Positions 38,001 through 53,000 of a stretch of DNA of 64,000 nucleotides are shown in pieces. Location: NCBI RefSeq assembly GCF_914767665.1, contig NC_059504.1, forward strand, positions 4,962,501 to 5,026,500, in the 5' to 3' direction. Origin of the DNA: Harmonia axyridis. Its lineage: Eukaryota; Arthropoda; Insecta; Coleoptera; Coccinellidae. Position 1 is the first letter of the stretch. Each line of letters begins with the position of its first letter. Made by a program: the position numbers and the translations under genes. The notes beneath the pieces are model-generated. The model was not told where the DNA came from, searched no databases, and saw only the letters and a list, made by a program, of their open reading frames with translations.

Positions 38001-41000
38001 CAATAAGCAAGTTGCAAACTAGTTAATGTAAAACCGGATATCGGGCAATCGATATTTATGTCAATGATGGATAGATTCTGAGTAAATATGACGAATGGAT
38101 GTATTGATTGAGATTGAGTTTGTTCAACAACAAACAAATAGATATTAGTTGTTTAACTTTGCTTCCGCCGTTTTGCAATAGATGGCTGTAGCGGTAAGTG
38201 GTAGTCGAAATAAATAGAGCGTATATGTCATACAATTAACTTGAGTATTTGTAAACATAACGCCATCGAAATATTAGTCGATTAGTGTCTGCATCATAAA
38301 GTTATTCTTGATTAAACTTGTCAGTTTACTAGCCAAATTCTCGTCATTTGCGGGAGGTTTTAATTTTCTACTTCAATATGACGAAGAAGATTGCAGAAAT
38401 CTGCGGCTGAGGATCATCGAATGCTCTCAAATGACTATGATGAAGCCGCTATTAGTGAAAGAACGTACCGAGAGTGGTTTCAACTCTTCAAGACGGTGAT
38501 TTTGACGTCGAAGACCAGCATGGCGTTGGAAGAGAGAAGGTTTTCAACGATGCAGAATTGGACCTATTACTTGATCAAGACTCGTGTCGAACGCAACAAA
38601 AATTGGCAGGATCATTGGGAGTGATGCAGCAAGTCATTCCAAAACGCTTGAAATCATAGGAATGATTCAGAAACAAGGAAAGTGGGTGCCGTACGAGTTG
38701 AAGCCGAGAGATATTGAACAGCGTTTGTTTGCTTGTAAACAGCTGCTTGCAAGGCAAAGACGGAAAGGATTTCTGCATCGCATTGTAACCAGAGACGAAA
38801 AATGAGTTCATTACGCTAATTTCAAGCGCAGAAAATCATAGGGATATCCCGGACATGCTTCCACATCGACGGCCAAACCGAATATTCGCGGTTCCAAGGT
38901 CATGCTCAGTATTTGGTAGGACCAGCTCGGCGTAGTGTAAGTATTATGAGTTGTTGAAACCGACTAAAACAATTACAAGCGATCGTTAGTAGGCTACAGC
39001 TTCAAAGCTGCCATAGCATCACCAGAATCAGATGAAAATCAAAGAGAATATTTCAAAAATAAAATTCTAAAATTTGAATGAGATCAACAAAACTACGAGC
39101 ACCTGTCTGCCATCAGGTAAACCTCTTTCAGAAACTATATGGATTATATAGTTTAGCCTAGTTCGGCTCATTCCACTGAAATTGGATGGCAAATGTTATA
39201 ATAGAATGTGTAATATCATCACAAACCGAGAGAGCGAACACTTCATGTGCTGAAACGTAATTCGATTATCGATTATAGCGAATGAGTACCTCGACACATA
39301 ATTAATTATGGCTTTAAACTGGAGATAAAATGAGAGCCCTCAAAATTTAATTTTCATATGCTCTAACTAATTTAATGGGAGCATCAATGAATAATGATAT
39401 TAGAGAGGGATAGTTTACTCTGAGGCATGAAAAATTCAACACCAAGAAGGCGTTTGATATTTTTTCTCGGCAGAAATGTTGCATATGATTGAGCTTTCAT
39501 TCGAAATAATCCAGTCGTCATGATAAATTTCAAGTTCTACTTGTTGTTGCAATCAATATTTATATTTCTTGAAAGTTTTATGTATGGGCGTTTAGAATTC
39601 CGTTTTCAATACATAATAATTCGGTTTATGCTGGTCTTTATACACCGGCCCATTCCTAAATAGAGCTTGAAGTGTTTATAAAATTCTAGGCTTAATTTGA
39701 TTTGAATTCGTGTATTTTCAAAATAAATCAAGATATCAAGGTTAAATAAAAACTGAAAGATAGCGAAAAGGATGGTCTTTTTAATAAACTGTGCGTAAAC
39801 CCCACAAATTATTAGAACATTTTTTTTTGGTATTCGATATGCTGCTATAGTATAGCACGAAGCTACTGGGTGTTAATGAATTAAGTATGACAGTTTGATT
39901 ATTCGGCTGAGACGACGATGTAAAAGAATGACTAGGCAGCCCCATGACTTTCTTTTCTTTTCTTTGGGTTGTTGTAATAGATTTATTTTTCATCACTCGT
40001 CACGATGCAATGAAGAGAATGGCTTCGATTCATTAGGTTCCCTCAAGGCAATTCGTTCAAAAAAGTTCTTAAACAATTCATATTCCAAATAATATAAAAT
40101 TGGCTAACATCTGAACATGGCAATAAATGAATAAAATACAAAAAGAAAGAAAAAGAAAAAAATGCGGTTATGCGGTACTGATGATCCCTAATAAGGGTGA
40201 AACCGGTATATCGCTACTCTCCCTTGATGACATGCATTCTCCTCGGTTTACTTTCGATTATGATTCCTATGAAATAGCGTGGAAATCTTCTGTTTGACAA
40301 TGGTTATGTTGATGGCATTTTTGATGATACATTAACCAGATAGATAATTCATATCGTATGATATTACACACTTGGAAATCGTACTTCTTTTTCTTTCTTT
40401 TTGCATTTTCTTAATTCATATGCCTTTAGTTAATTGAAGAAACCAGCAAAGGATAGGAATCAATTTAGGTAATCGAATACGTATAATCTATACAGTTCAT
40501 TTTTCTCATTCTTCGCGATTGTCATTTCGAACAGAGATCAAGCAGCGACGTATTTGTGCAGCCAATGATACCAGAAGTGAAATTTCGAAGTTAAATGGAA
40601 ACAGTTTTCGAACGAGGCGCTCTCTGCCAAGTTCTTCGAACGACTGCCATTTCAATTTCAGGGATGCCGCAATTTGCTAAGTACCTTCCCTACCAGAGGG
40701 ATCCTTACTGCTCGGGGATTTATAATTGCTGCAAAATTCAGGTCCTTATTATATGGCAGCCTTGAGAGTTAATTAGTTTTCGAGGGCGTGACGTTTACAG
40801 GCATTATGTGCAACGTGTTATTTACGACGAGATGGAAATTTCTCTGTATTTATTATGATCGTGAAAATCTGACTCATCTGCGGACGCGCGAGAGATGAAT
40901 TAACATTTTATGTTGGTACCTACTTCGGAATTGATATAGGTTCAGTAAAGTCCATAGAGTAATAAACATAGATACGGGAGGTATAAGCAATTTTACATGT

Positions 41001-44000
41001 CCCCAACATGGTTAGATTACGTTGTCGGCTTGTGATATATTTTCAAATCCACAATTTTACTAGATCGTTATTCAATTCAATTGAATAAAATACACTGCTT
41101 GTATAATTGTTGAAGCATCAATAAGGCAGAATGAAATACACTGCGCAAAAGAATTAACGCACATTATGGAAATCTCAAATTCATTCTGCAACTGAAGGTG
41201 TTCTCAATGATAATTATTTTTATCAGAATTATGCATGCATATGTTATCCACTTTCAACGTTTTTCTTCAATACAGATGTTTTTTCCCAGCAGGAATAAAA
41301 AAAGATGAGATTATCAGGTTTTGTTTTGAATGTATTGGCTCCATTCTGAAATCAGTTGTTCTCGATCAATTCTAGTGATCAATAGTTTTTCTTTCGTTTG
41401 ATTTTCTACACTCGATCGCTATGCAACGCGAAACACGCAATTTGACCCAAGAGGAATGTGCCCAAACGGTAGTTTTGCGAGAAGAAGGGTGGACATACAC
41501 AAGAATTGCAGAAAGGTTTGGAGTTTCCCATACAAGTGTGTCCAGAATGTTGCAGCTATTCAGGGAGACAGGTATGAATGTCCGAAGACCAGGACAGGGT
41601 AAACCACGGGTAACAACTGCCATTCAAGAACGTTACTTGAGAGTTTCTTCGTTGAGACAACGGTTTGCAACCACTCGCCTCCTTCAAAATCAGCTTGAGC
41701 AAACTCATGGGGTGCAAATTAGCACTCAGACAATAAGAAATCGCCTCAGAGAATATGATTTAAGGCCTCGTGTCGCGGCAAGAGGCCCAGCTCTTACCCC
41801 AGCCCATCGAAGGGCGCGTTTGGATTTTGCGAGAGAGCATATCCATTGGGAAGAGGCTGATGGGGAAAGAGTGCACTGAGCATATCTTTCATGTGGACGT
41901 CTGTATACAAGGGAATGTCGATCACAATGGTAGAGGCAGAATCTAGACTCATCTGTGAAGAGCACTCTTTCCCAATCAGCCTCTTCCCAATGGATACAAA
42001 AAGTCAAAAATAATCTCTGCATGTCACTTCTTTCAATATTCAATATCAAAATATTAATCGAAGGTCAAAGAATTGTTTCAAATATAAAAACAATGATTTA
42101 AATAGTTCGCAGAATAAAATCACAAGATGAAAATTGTCCTCCTGTAATACAATGAAAGCGCAGTGAGCTGAGCGTATCAAATTATAACCCGTGCAGTGCT
42201 TTTTGTTACATGTGTATTTCATGCCTTGACGTGTAATTAAAATGTCGCCAGCTTTGAAAAACATTTTCCACAGAACAAACACCGTTGGAACAGCTACACC
42301 TCTCATCGTTTACTGCAATTAATCCCTTGTTCTGTTGGTTCAAACTGTGGGGGGAAATTCAAACAACTAATATATTTCAGACCTACTCCGGCAATTTTCT
42401 ACTAACTGGGTTCAAACAAGAGTAAGTTGGATGAATTATCCCGTAGATTTTCATACTTCATATTAATGTGCTGGAACATTCAAAATGGCACACCTGGGTA
42501 TATTGTAGAAGCACAGAAGAGATGAAAACGATGAGAAGTTTATTGTTCTCAGTTTGGTTTTCGTCCATGACAACAATACATAGAATTCAGGAAGATATTG
42601 TTAAATAAATATCCAATATTTCTGTGATCATAAGTCCGATAATGTTGAGATTTTACGCGTCAATACCTCTGTATTGACTGCATTTACGCGTCAATACCTC
42701 TGTATTGACTGCATTTGCGCGTCAATACCTCTGTATTGACTGCATTTACGCGTCAATACCTCTGTATTGACTGCATTTACGCGTCAATAACTCTGTATTG
42801 ACGCGTAAAATCCTAACTTGAATCTCTTGTAATGGAATTACTTGGTAATATTTCTCGATATATTCTGCTTGCATTTTTATATTTATGAGAACGCTATGAA
42901 GACGAAATTCTTCACACGGCTCGAAATAATTCTTCTGCATTGACGCGTAAAATCTCAACATTATGGGAACTCCAATCACAGAAATATTGGATATTTATTT
43001 GCTAATATCTTCTTGAATTCACCATGATTCTGATGAATTAGTCGAAACGGCATTTTGCATTTAGTTTAAAATTGTTCAGTCCCTTCACTCCATTTCTGAA
43101 TGGAGTAAAAAATGACTCCCAAACTCTATTATAACCTATTCAACAGCGAGTCGAGATAATACTTCAGCTTTTTCATTGAACTTTATCACTGCGAAAATAC
43201 TAGAAAGCGGTGTTCATCCTTGTCGTCCATAACTTCCTATTCGGTCGTATTCGACAAGGACCCATCTGGCACTGATATATCCTGTGGATTCCTGTTGAAT
43301 AATTTAGATCGATTTTGAATGAATCCGTCTTTATTTCAGCTGTTGGACGTATCGCTTCTGAAATAAATTCACCGCATAACACGTCGTCCTTGGTCGTTTA
43401 GAATTGCAGATGTATTTTATGATTGATGATAGAGATGTGTTATGCGTTGTGCAATCATAGTGCTCAACAACTTCTCTCCGAATGAGACTTGTTTGCTCAG
43501 AATGAGAAAGAATCTTTTGTGTACTTTTCATCTGATTTTCAATCAATATGTGATGTAATGGACTCATCTACTGTACATAAAATTCCTATCGAACTGCAAA
43601 TCAGCAATACTTCCTCAATAAATGAGCTGGAATCCACATTCCTTGAGTGTCTTAAGACACTCTATAATATGGAATATTTCCCTTCTGTCATAAATTCAAT
43701 GTATATGGAGAAGAATTATCGAAAATTACAGCGATAATTGCCTTGTAGGAAGCGAAACAGAACTGTGATAATTGTTCTGTTCATAGATGCATAGTTTCTA
43801 TGCATCTTACACAGTTCGAATCTATGGCAATTCCATTCTACATCAGTTTGACAAGTGATTAACAGTTTATTCATGAAATATTCCCCCGAATTACACTCGT
43901 GCATCAAAATGACCGGATAATTTCGCATTCCAGCGTGTTTTCTCTGAAAAACTGCATACGGTCATTTTCATTTTTGGAGAAAGAGCCCGACACCGAAGGT

Positions 44001-47000
44001 GGAGGGCTCTTTCTCCAAAAATGAAAATGAACTCATGCAGTTTTTATGACAACACGCTGTCATGCAAAATTATCGGTAATTTTGATGCACTTGTGCAATT
44101 ACTTACGATAATTTTCTAGATAGGATTCAAAGCTTTATATCGAAGCTTCTCATAAAAATAATATCAGACGAAATAGCATCAAGAGGAACATTCATGTGAT
44201 AGCAAGACTTCAGAAGAAGCATATGGACAATAGATGCGTTATTTACATTAAGACAGATCACCAAAAAAGACCTGTGTGCTTCGTTAACCTCATCCAAGCT
44301 ATAGAAAGGGTACGACTAACTGACATAGACTACTAAGTAGAACTACCAAAACAACTAGAAGTAAACCCAAACATCATAAGACTTATTAGCCAACTAAATA
44401 CTAACAACTCAACACTCTTCGAGATGGACTCGAAGCTGACGAAAGAAATACCAATATCGACAGGAATACGACAAGGAGATAGCTTAAACCTTATGGAAAA
44501 AAGAGAATACAATCCACAATAAAGATGACTACTTGTTCATCTCCACCCAAAAAGCCCAATGCCTCTCTATATCCAGGGAACTGAGAGTTAGCAAATTAGC
44601 ACATGTCATCCACATACCCGGCCTCCAAATAAACAAGCAGCTGAAATCTAAAAGAAGAGGTGCAGATTCGAACAACAAAAGCCACTCTGATTTCAAAATA
44701 CCTACCTGATTTAAAAAGGAGGAAGAAACACTTTAACACATCTGGCAAGGTGTGAATTCACACAACGTATGTTTGGCCAATCATGACATATGCCATTGGA
44801 ACCAGAGCAAAAAAACAACGAGACAACTAAGACCCACAGAGATACGAATACTGAGAATATAACAGGATATACTTCAGACGATCATAAGAGAAATTAGGAA
44901 ATTAGAAACATCTACAAAATATGGTAAGATAGGCCAGAACAAGACGAAGACAATGAGGAGACCACGTAGATAGGATATCCGACAACCGACTTGCTAAAAT
45001 AGCAGATACAGAAAAGCCTAACTCCGCAAGACTCTCAGGAAGGCCACCAAACCAAGCTGGACATCCCTAGAATGAGATACATTGTAGAAAACACAAAAAG
45101 AAGAAGAAAAGAGGATCCAAATATAATTGTTTTGAAGCATCAGGTTTATAAGACACTCTCACATTAATCCTCAGTAATCTGAGTTAAAAGATCAAATTTC
45201 TTGACAATAGAGGATACATTACTCTTATATCATAAAAACCCATTATTACATTAAAAGACTAGGTAACACGTATAACCAACTAGTTTAGAATATAAAATGA
45301 GGCAATAGATGACGCTTTACATCGATAATTCACAAATCTTATGACAAAGTTCTTCCCTGAAATAATTTCATCTCCCTATCATTTTCAATCTATCATTACT
45401 ATCACAACCATTGAATAACATACTTGAACTATTCGTAAATTAAATTTTCCCCATTGTATAACCCCTTTCCAACCTTTCATCTTGCATAAATACAAGTTTG
45501 TATCAGTTGTGAATTAATAGAAATTATTACTTCGTTCCAGGAAAGAAACTTCTTATGTGCAGCCATCAGCTTAGAATTAGCAGTAAGCACAATTTTTTAC
45601 ATAAGCCGAGTCTCAATACTGCCAGGTCTACATCCCGACTACATCATGATTGTATGTTGTGTGCGGACTCAAATTTCTACCACAATTACTTTGTTACTTG
45701 TTTTCCTTCCGAAGTTCTGGTACCAACAAAAACAAGTCAGGACACTGGCTCAGGAATATTCATGCAGAGTGGATGCTTTCAAAGTGAGTTATGTTTCTAT
45801 AATTTCGCTGGTTGATCACACGGTTTAGTGAAAATATTTATCTGTCAAGAATTGACTAAAGACATTATTCTGTACTAAGGTAAGGATCTTATACTAATTA
45901 TTTATTGTTTCAATTCGATAGTTCTTAACGTTCGTGATGATAATAGTGTTTTTTTGTTTGATCTTATTATTGCCTCCAAGTCGATCGGAAGAAGCTACGA
46001 ATTCATCGAGCAAAGTAGCTTGACTTAACCAACTACTTAACTTGAAAATCGAGCTCGTGAAGAATAACATACTTGACTTGATTTTCAAGCTACTTGGCTT
46101 GAGCATGAAGTTGTAGTTTTTCAATCTCAAGTCAAGTATTTATTTATCAAGTTTTCGAATCATATCAAGCTACTTGATTTTTAGCAGTTTTATTGTGTAG
46201 TGTCACATCATTAAAAAAAAATGATGGAATGAGAAGGAATCTTACAAGAAACACTTTCATTCATTAAACTTATTGTATAACCTGAAAGAATCAACTATTT
46301 AAAATGAAACATAAATTAAATGACTCAAAATCATAACAAAATAAAAAATTAATAATCATAATATTGAGGAACCTCCAGACTTTGTTTAATTTCATAATTT
46401 TCCATCCAGGATCTAAGACACATGAGGCATCTTATAGATTTGTCGCCTAACCTATTGCGGATTTTTGTAACTGTAAGAGCAGCTCTGGAAAATTGTCTTT
46501 CAACAGGAGCTGAAGTTGCTGGCGTTGATAAAAAATCCTTGGCCATTTTGGCCAAGTTTGAAAAGATATTTCTGAAACTACCAAAATCTGCCAATAGATT
46601 CAATAGAAATGTGAGAAAACTACTAATAAAGTCACACAGGCGAATGTTTTAAACTTTCGGCGCTCGAGAAATCCCCTTATTCAGTCTAAGCGCGCACGAG
46701 ATTGCAGATATATATGCCGTGCGACGCGTGCATATCAAGCTCAAGTAATATCAAACACCTTGATATCAATTCAAGCAATATACATGTAGACGTCACTCTT
46801 GAAGGCGACTTTTTTGACGAATAAAGTCGAATTTTTGAGAAAAATGTTTATATACTGGTAAAGCCCGAGTCTTATTGAGTGAAGTGTTAATTTGGGTGTC
46901 TGTAAAGTAACTTACCGACGTCTCTGGCCTAACGAATAGTAAGCAAGACTTTTCATTTTGTTAAATATACCGTAATTAATCCATACAGCTGCATCTGCAA

Positions 47001-50000
47001 AAAATTACGTAAGAATTGATTTCCCAGATAGTCTCCTAAGATTAGCATTATTCATTTTTGATTTGAAAATTGAATAATATTAATCTCAACGAAAATTATG
47101 AAAACTAAAACTGACATCTCTGGGGCCAATTCCATTAAAGAAAACTCATATAACATCCTTAAAAGGAACACCAAGATATTTTTTCAACAAATACAAAAGT
47201 TTAAGTCCGGTATCCTACTCTTACTCAAACACGGGCGCTAAAGTGCACTTTAACGCCCGCTCGTAAAATATTTTATGAGCTATTAGCTTTTCGGGTCGAA
47301 TACTGAAGCTAGTAGCGTGGTTGACGTGAACCGGTGGAAATTCAGTTGAAGAAATTTTCCAAGATTTATTACCCCGCGGCTGAAACTCCAACTAACCCAG
47401 TTTCGGCTATACAGTGCATCCCATTTTGGGTGAGACAACCAGGTTTCTGGCTTGTTATTTAAGATAGAGCCTTGCGGTTTTCACGTTCCTGTCCTACTTT
47501 TTCGTGAAACTCAAGTTGGTCTAATCAGATTCTGCATAACTGTTTCCGTTCAAAAGATACAGGGTGATTTTGGAAATTGATACTTTTCGGACCCCTCCTT
47601 TATCTCCGAAATTATTAGAAATAATGCTGAGCTGAAAACTACGTCTGAATCAGAATTCTGCGTAGAATCCAGTGGCGTACTCAATTTTTTTTTTCGGGGT
47701 ATGGTTTTGAAGATTCAACACAAACCTATATTTTTTTTAATGGAACACCCTGTATATTATTACTTCATTGGATTCGTAATTTTTTTCCTTCAAAATGATG
47801 TATGATACTATGTAGGTAGGATGTTCAGAAATATAAAAACACACTAAAACATCAAATAATGATGGTTTTTTTGTTAATGGGCAATGGATTTCTCATATAA
47901 AAAAAAAATCAATAATAATAATAATAATTCATTGCGATGACAGCTAGATCAGATTGGTTTTTTCTTCCCAATCTTGCTTGATAAAACAATGCTGCCAAAT
48001 GCATAGTAGCCATAATAACAACAAGAATGTTTGTATCATCAATAACCTACTACTTTTTAAAAATCAAAAGTAATAATCCACTTATTGAAACTTGGGAAAT
48101 TCATGACCCATTAACAAAAAAACCATCATTATTTGATGTTTTAGTGTTTTTTTATATTTCTGAACGTCCTACCTACATAGTATCATACATCATTTTGAAG
48201 GAAAAAAAATTACGAATCGAACGAAGTAATAATATACAGGGTGTTCCATTAAAAAAAATATAGGTTTGTGTTGAATCTTCAAAACCATACCCCGAAAAAA
48301 AAATTTGAGTACGCCACTGGATTCTACGCAGAATTCTGATTCAGATGTAGTTTTTACCTCAGCATTATTTCTACTAACTACGGAGATAAAGGAGGTGTCC
48401 GAAAAGTATCAATTTCCAAAATCACCCTGTATCTTTTGAACGGAAACAGTTATGCAGAATCTGATTAGACCAACTTGAGTTTCACGAAAAAGTAGGACAG
48501 GAACGTGAAAACCACAGGGCTTTATCTTAAATAACAAGCGAGAAACCTGGCTGTCTCACCCAAAATGGGATGCACTGTACGTTTCGAAAAAGCCGAATCG
48601 AATCAAAGGCGTAGTAGCGCGTAGAGATAAAAATTCAATACAGAATGTGCAGAATCATCGCGCGAGGCTGGAGAAAGCTTCATTAATCAACTTCTTAATT
48701 TATCGATTTCGGCCGTTGAAACGGCACAAAATGAATGAGAAAGGTAAGGCTAGCGGATACTCGGCCGAAGATTCCTGTACCCTATGATTAATGACACCGA
48801 AAACAATGCGTATCATGGCTCCATCTCTGTTTTTATAGACTCAAACATAGAAGCAGCAACGGTTGTAGCAACTTCAGCGTTCATTTGATGGAGGTGCAAA
48901 AAAGATCTTAGACTCGTGTTCGGTCTCGCATATAGATTATACAAAAACAGGCAGTAGATACAAGGTTGTTCAATAAATTTGGCGGTTTGATGAGAAAAAT
49001 ACAATTTTATGGTTTTCTGACCGAAAAACTCCATGTCTGATGAATTTTTAATTAGGAAAGAAATGGAAGACACACTTGTTTTTATATATTTATATTCTAA
49101 GCAGAGTATCGATTTCGGCACTAGGCCATCAAGAAACATTTGTGAAATTGTACATGTTATGTTATCCTCTAATTCGTAATTTTATTGTTTATTTCTTCTT
49201 TTTAGCTCACCTGATGATGGCCTAGTGCCGAAATTGATAGTCTGTCTTAGAATATAATTATATAAAAACAAGTGTGTCTTCCATTTCTTTCCTAATTAAC
49301 AATTTTATGGTTTTAAATACTCTTAATTATTAAGTGTTGTCTCCCTAAACATCAATACACTTGTTCCAACGAGATTCCAATTCATGATTTCCATCCCTGA
49401 AGTGAGAATCTGGAAGGGTTGCTGAATACGCTTCTACAGCTGTTATGACCTCATCATTTGATGAAAAACGCTTTCCACGCATGACTTTTTTAGGTTTGGA
49501 AACAGATGGAAGTCACTAGGGGCCAAATCTGGTGAATACGGTGAATGCTCTAACAATTTGAACTTTAATTTATGGATTTTAGCCATTGACAAAATACTCT
49601 TGTGAAACGGTGCATTGTCCTGCTGAAAAAATGTTTTTTCTTCTGCAAATCGGGTTTTTTCTCACGAATTTCTTCCTTCATCTGATCTAAAAGAATAGAA
49701 TTATATTCAAAATTAATTTTTTTACCATTCTTCAAGTAATCCACAAACGAAATTCCTTTGGCATCTCAAAAAACAGAAGCTAACACCTTCTTGGCCGATT
49801 TTTGGACACGAACTCGTTCTTGAACCAAAGAACCAAGCACACACCACTCTTTGATTCAGGATCATGATGATAGACCCATAGTGATTGATCGACGCATGAA
49901 ATCCACCTTATCCTTTCGAAAACGCTCTAAATGTTGCTGAGAAAGTCGCATTCGAATGTGTTTTTTTCATTGATAGCGAATGCGGAACTCATTTTGCCCA

Positions 50001-53000
50001 CAGCTTTCTGCAACCCATTAATTCAGTCAGAGTATTGCTAACACTTCCCAATAAGATGCCTTAGGCTTCTACAAAATCTTTTTCATTCACTCGACGATTT
50101 TCCAATACGATATCCTCTATTTTTTCAATGATTTCTGGTGCTATTGCAGCTTCTGGACGTCCTTGACGTGGAATATCTTCAAGGCTTATACAACCACGTT
50201 TAAATTGAGCAACCCATATTTCTACTGTACTAATTAAAGGCAAATAGTCCTTATACACATATTTGAACCTTCCAAAAATTAAAATTCGCTAACTGTACGA
50301 TACTTGATAGGACTTTTCATGCCTAAAATTAACCAAGGAATCTATTACTATAATTTCATTTGTACTACCATAGAACACTCTGTAGAGTGACAATTCCAAA
50401 CTACGTTTAATATTGATGAAACCACCATAGCCATAAAAAATTCAAAATGAATATCATTAATAAAATAACTATTTTGGTTTCGGAAAAACAAGTTCAAATT
50501 ATGTGCAAAGTTTCAAGCTGATCAAATTATCAGAATCATATAAAGTTCAAGAACTATATTGGTAAGGAATCAGACAAGGCAGTTGAATCAGAATTGGTAC
50601 CAGAAAAATATTATGGTGCAGCAGCTGATTTCTTTCAACAAATTTTATAGTTTCCTTGAAATGTCTCAGATGAATCTGGTTGATTCAAATGGATTACAAT
50701 TCATTATTGCCAAATGTCATTTACATTCAATTATACTAAAGTAATTCCTCGTTTTATACACGATCAAAATGATATCACCAAACTTCGAAGACTCCGAAGA
50801 AAAGAGGAATGATAATAATAGACATGCGACGATATGTAAATTTGAATCTCATAACACGCTTCAATAAAGATCCCAGATACGTTCAAAGAACCATAATTCA
50901 CACACAGATTCGTGACTTCGTGAATACCTTTACAATTTGAATGTACTGTTACATTGTGAACTTTCGATTTAGGTCATTTGTGGTACTAATTGAATTATTG
51001 TGTCAAATGTTCAAGACGTGATCTATTGGGATCCAATTTTCTCATCACTTTTCTTCAACAATGTACTGGACAGGTTATTTGGTATATTACTCTCAACTCA
51101 CTTATCAATAACTTCATAGATTATTTCTTCTTCTTCGCGGAATAATAGTAATTGAAAAAATAAAATTGACTAGAATTTTTCAGAGTTGGACTGGGTTTTG
51201 CATTCTATTTTCCAAATCCAGTACATATATCATATTATTTATCTAACTGAAGACTTGTAAATTGAACCCTCCATTTCACAAACCCACTAGTTGTCTAAAC
51301 ATAGCAACCACGATAGTGTTTTAAAAGAAACCTCAAAGGGGCTCATATTCATATCCCTATGGACAACTAGGTTAAGCTGAGGTCCTTAGGATCATATAGC
51401 TAGGGGTCTCTGCTGATATGGAGGGTCGTAATAGTATAAAGCAACTGGCCAGAGGCAATAAAGTAATTCTACTATGGGTACCGATATTGTGATATTGAAG
51501 GAAATGAAAAAGTCAAAGAAATTGAAAAAGAGCATCAGGTTAACACCTGTTGGTCATGAGCCTGAGACCAATATAAGGCAACCCTCTGAAAGAACTCTCC
51601 TGGTCTTGCTCAGGCAAAGAAATTTGTGGTTCTTTCACTGACCTTTACCAGGAAGCTCTTGAAGCTGCCACGAGCTGTGCTTCGAGTTTTGGTGAGACTG
51701 CTGACAGGACACTGTCATTGGAAATATCTTTTGTACCGCAAGCATAAGTCAGCAGACGATTTGCAGGTTCTAAGAAACGGAGGTAGAAAAAGCTGAACAA
51801 TGGTGTGCAAATTTCCGGGGTTGATTGGCCTGAGATCCACTCATATGGGAACTGGAGACTCACGAGTTGAGGGCCAAGGCTCTTCAGGATGTTTGCGGTT
51901 TCGTTAACAGTATCGACTGCCTCCTTAGGTTTGTATGAATAGGTAGGATTAAGAACAAGAGATTCAAGTGGTCGCTGTCTCCAGAAGGCTAGCAAAGCTG
52001 CAACGACCTCGATTCAGTAATAATGAAAACTACTTGACATCTATCAAGTTGGTTCGTGAACAATTCCTTTTAATGTGTTTGGTCCAAAGGAGTCATTCAA
52101 AAAGACTAGAGAGACATACAGAAAGCTGGATGGTGCAAAATATCATTAGTTTTTCGCTACAATTTTTTGTTCACGCTACCGAAAAGTCCATCATCGAAAG
52201 CAATAAACCGAAATGATGTCGTAGAGTTTCCGTCCCACCGCCACCCCGACTTCGAGTCCGACCGAGCAGACAAGTCCATAAAAATTTATACGGAACCCTT
52301 TTCTCATATCCCGTCGGAGATAATGAAATAAGACCGAAAGACATTGAGAAGCAAATTGAATTCGACGGGCGGGGAGTAACCGAAAATGGGATTTCGGCTT
52401 CTAATCATCCAAACGGCGACCCTCGCGCGAACTTCCCGTAAGATTCCAGGATTCCTACTCAATTCGAGATCCAGAATCTGCGGAGACCCGAACCAATTAA
52501 TCATTGGCATCTCTCCGTGAATGGTGCAGATGAGAGAGACGGGCACACCGATTATCACGATTGCGTCATGATTGGGACGGAAAAAGATGCCTAGTACGGA
52601 ACTTCAAGCACTCGGTGATTTATACGAAAACTTCGTTAGGACACAACCCTAAATGATACAGGATCGTATCGAGAGATTCGGTTCCGAAAAGCAATGTTTG
52701 AGTTGTTTTCCGTTCGTGAACCGGATTGATTTTATATTCGGCATTATGAAAATTGAAAACGTGCAGTGGGTGATATGCTTCAGTCGTTTCAAGTCTTCAC
52801 TTGAAAGATTGGCATTCAATGTAAATAAAGGGTGTGTTTTTTAGAGCTATAGAACTTTAAATTGCAATAAAACAACGATGGATTATTCGATTGACATAAA
52901 TTTTAGTTATCCGCAAGATAATCTTGTGGCATTACATTTCAAATATGATTTCTGGCATATGACCGCCATGACTAGCTCGGATGTAGTCCAATCTGGACGT

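Larger units (their letters stand above)
48964..50290 (-). mobile_element. Mariner element of SETMAR-like type, interrupted
   Basis: The terminal region starts GTTGTTCAATAAATTTGGCGG. The transposase is on the minus strand (next entry). A 282-bp hairpin element is inserted close to the transposon's 3' end (49017-49298). The 5' terminal repeat could not be placed exactly. Confidence 0.75.

Noticed and set aside
42655..42807. Regular repeats that could suggest a CRISPR array
   Set aside because: The 31-bp units are directly adjacent with no unique spacers, sit inside a MITE, and the DNA is eukaryotic.
43489..43737. 82-codon frame
   Set aside because: No recognisable features, and antisense frames of similar length overlap it.
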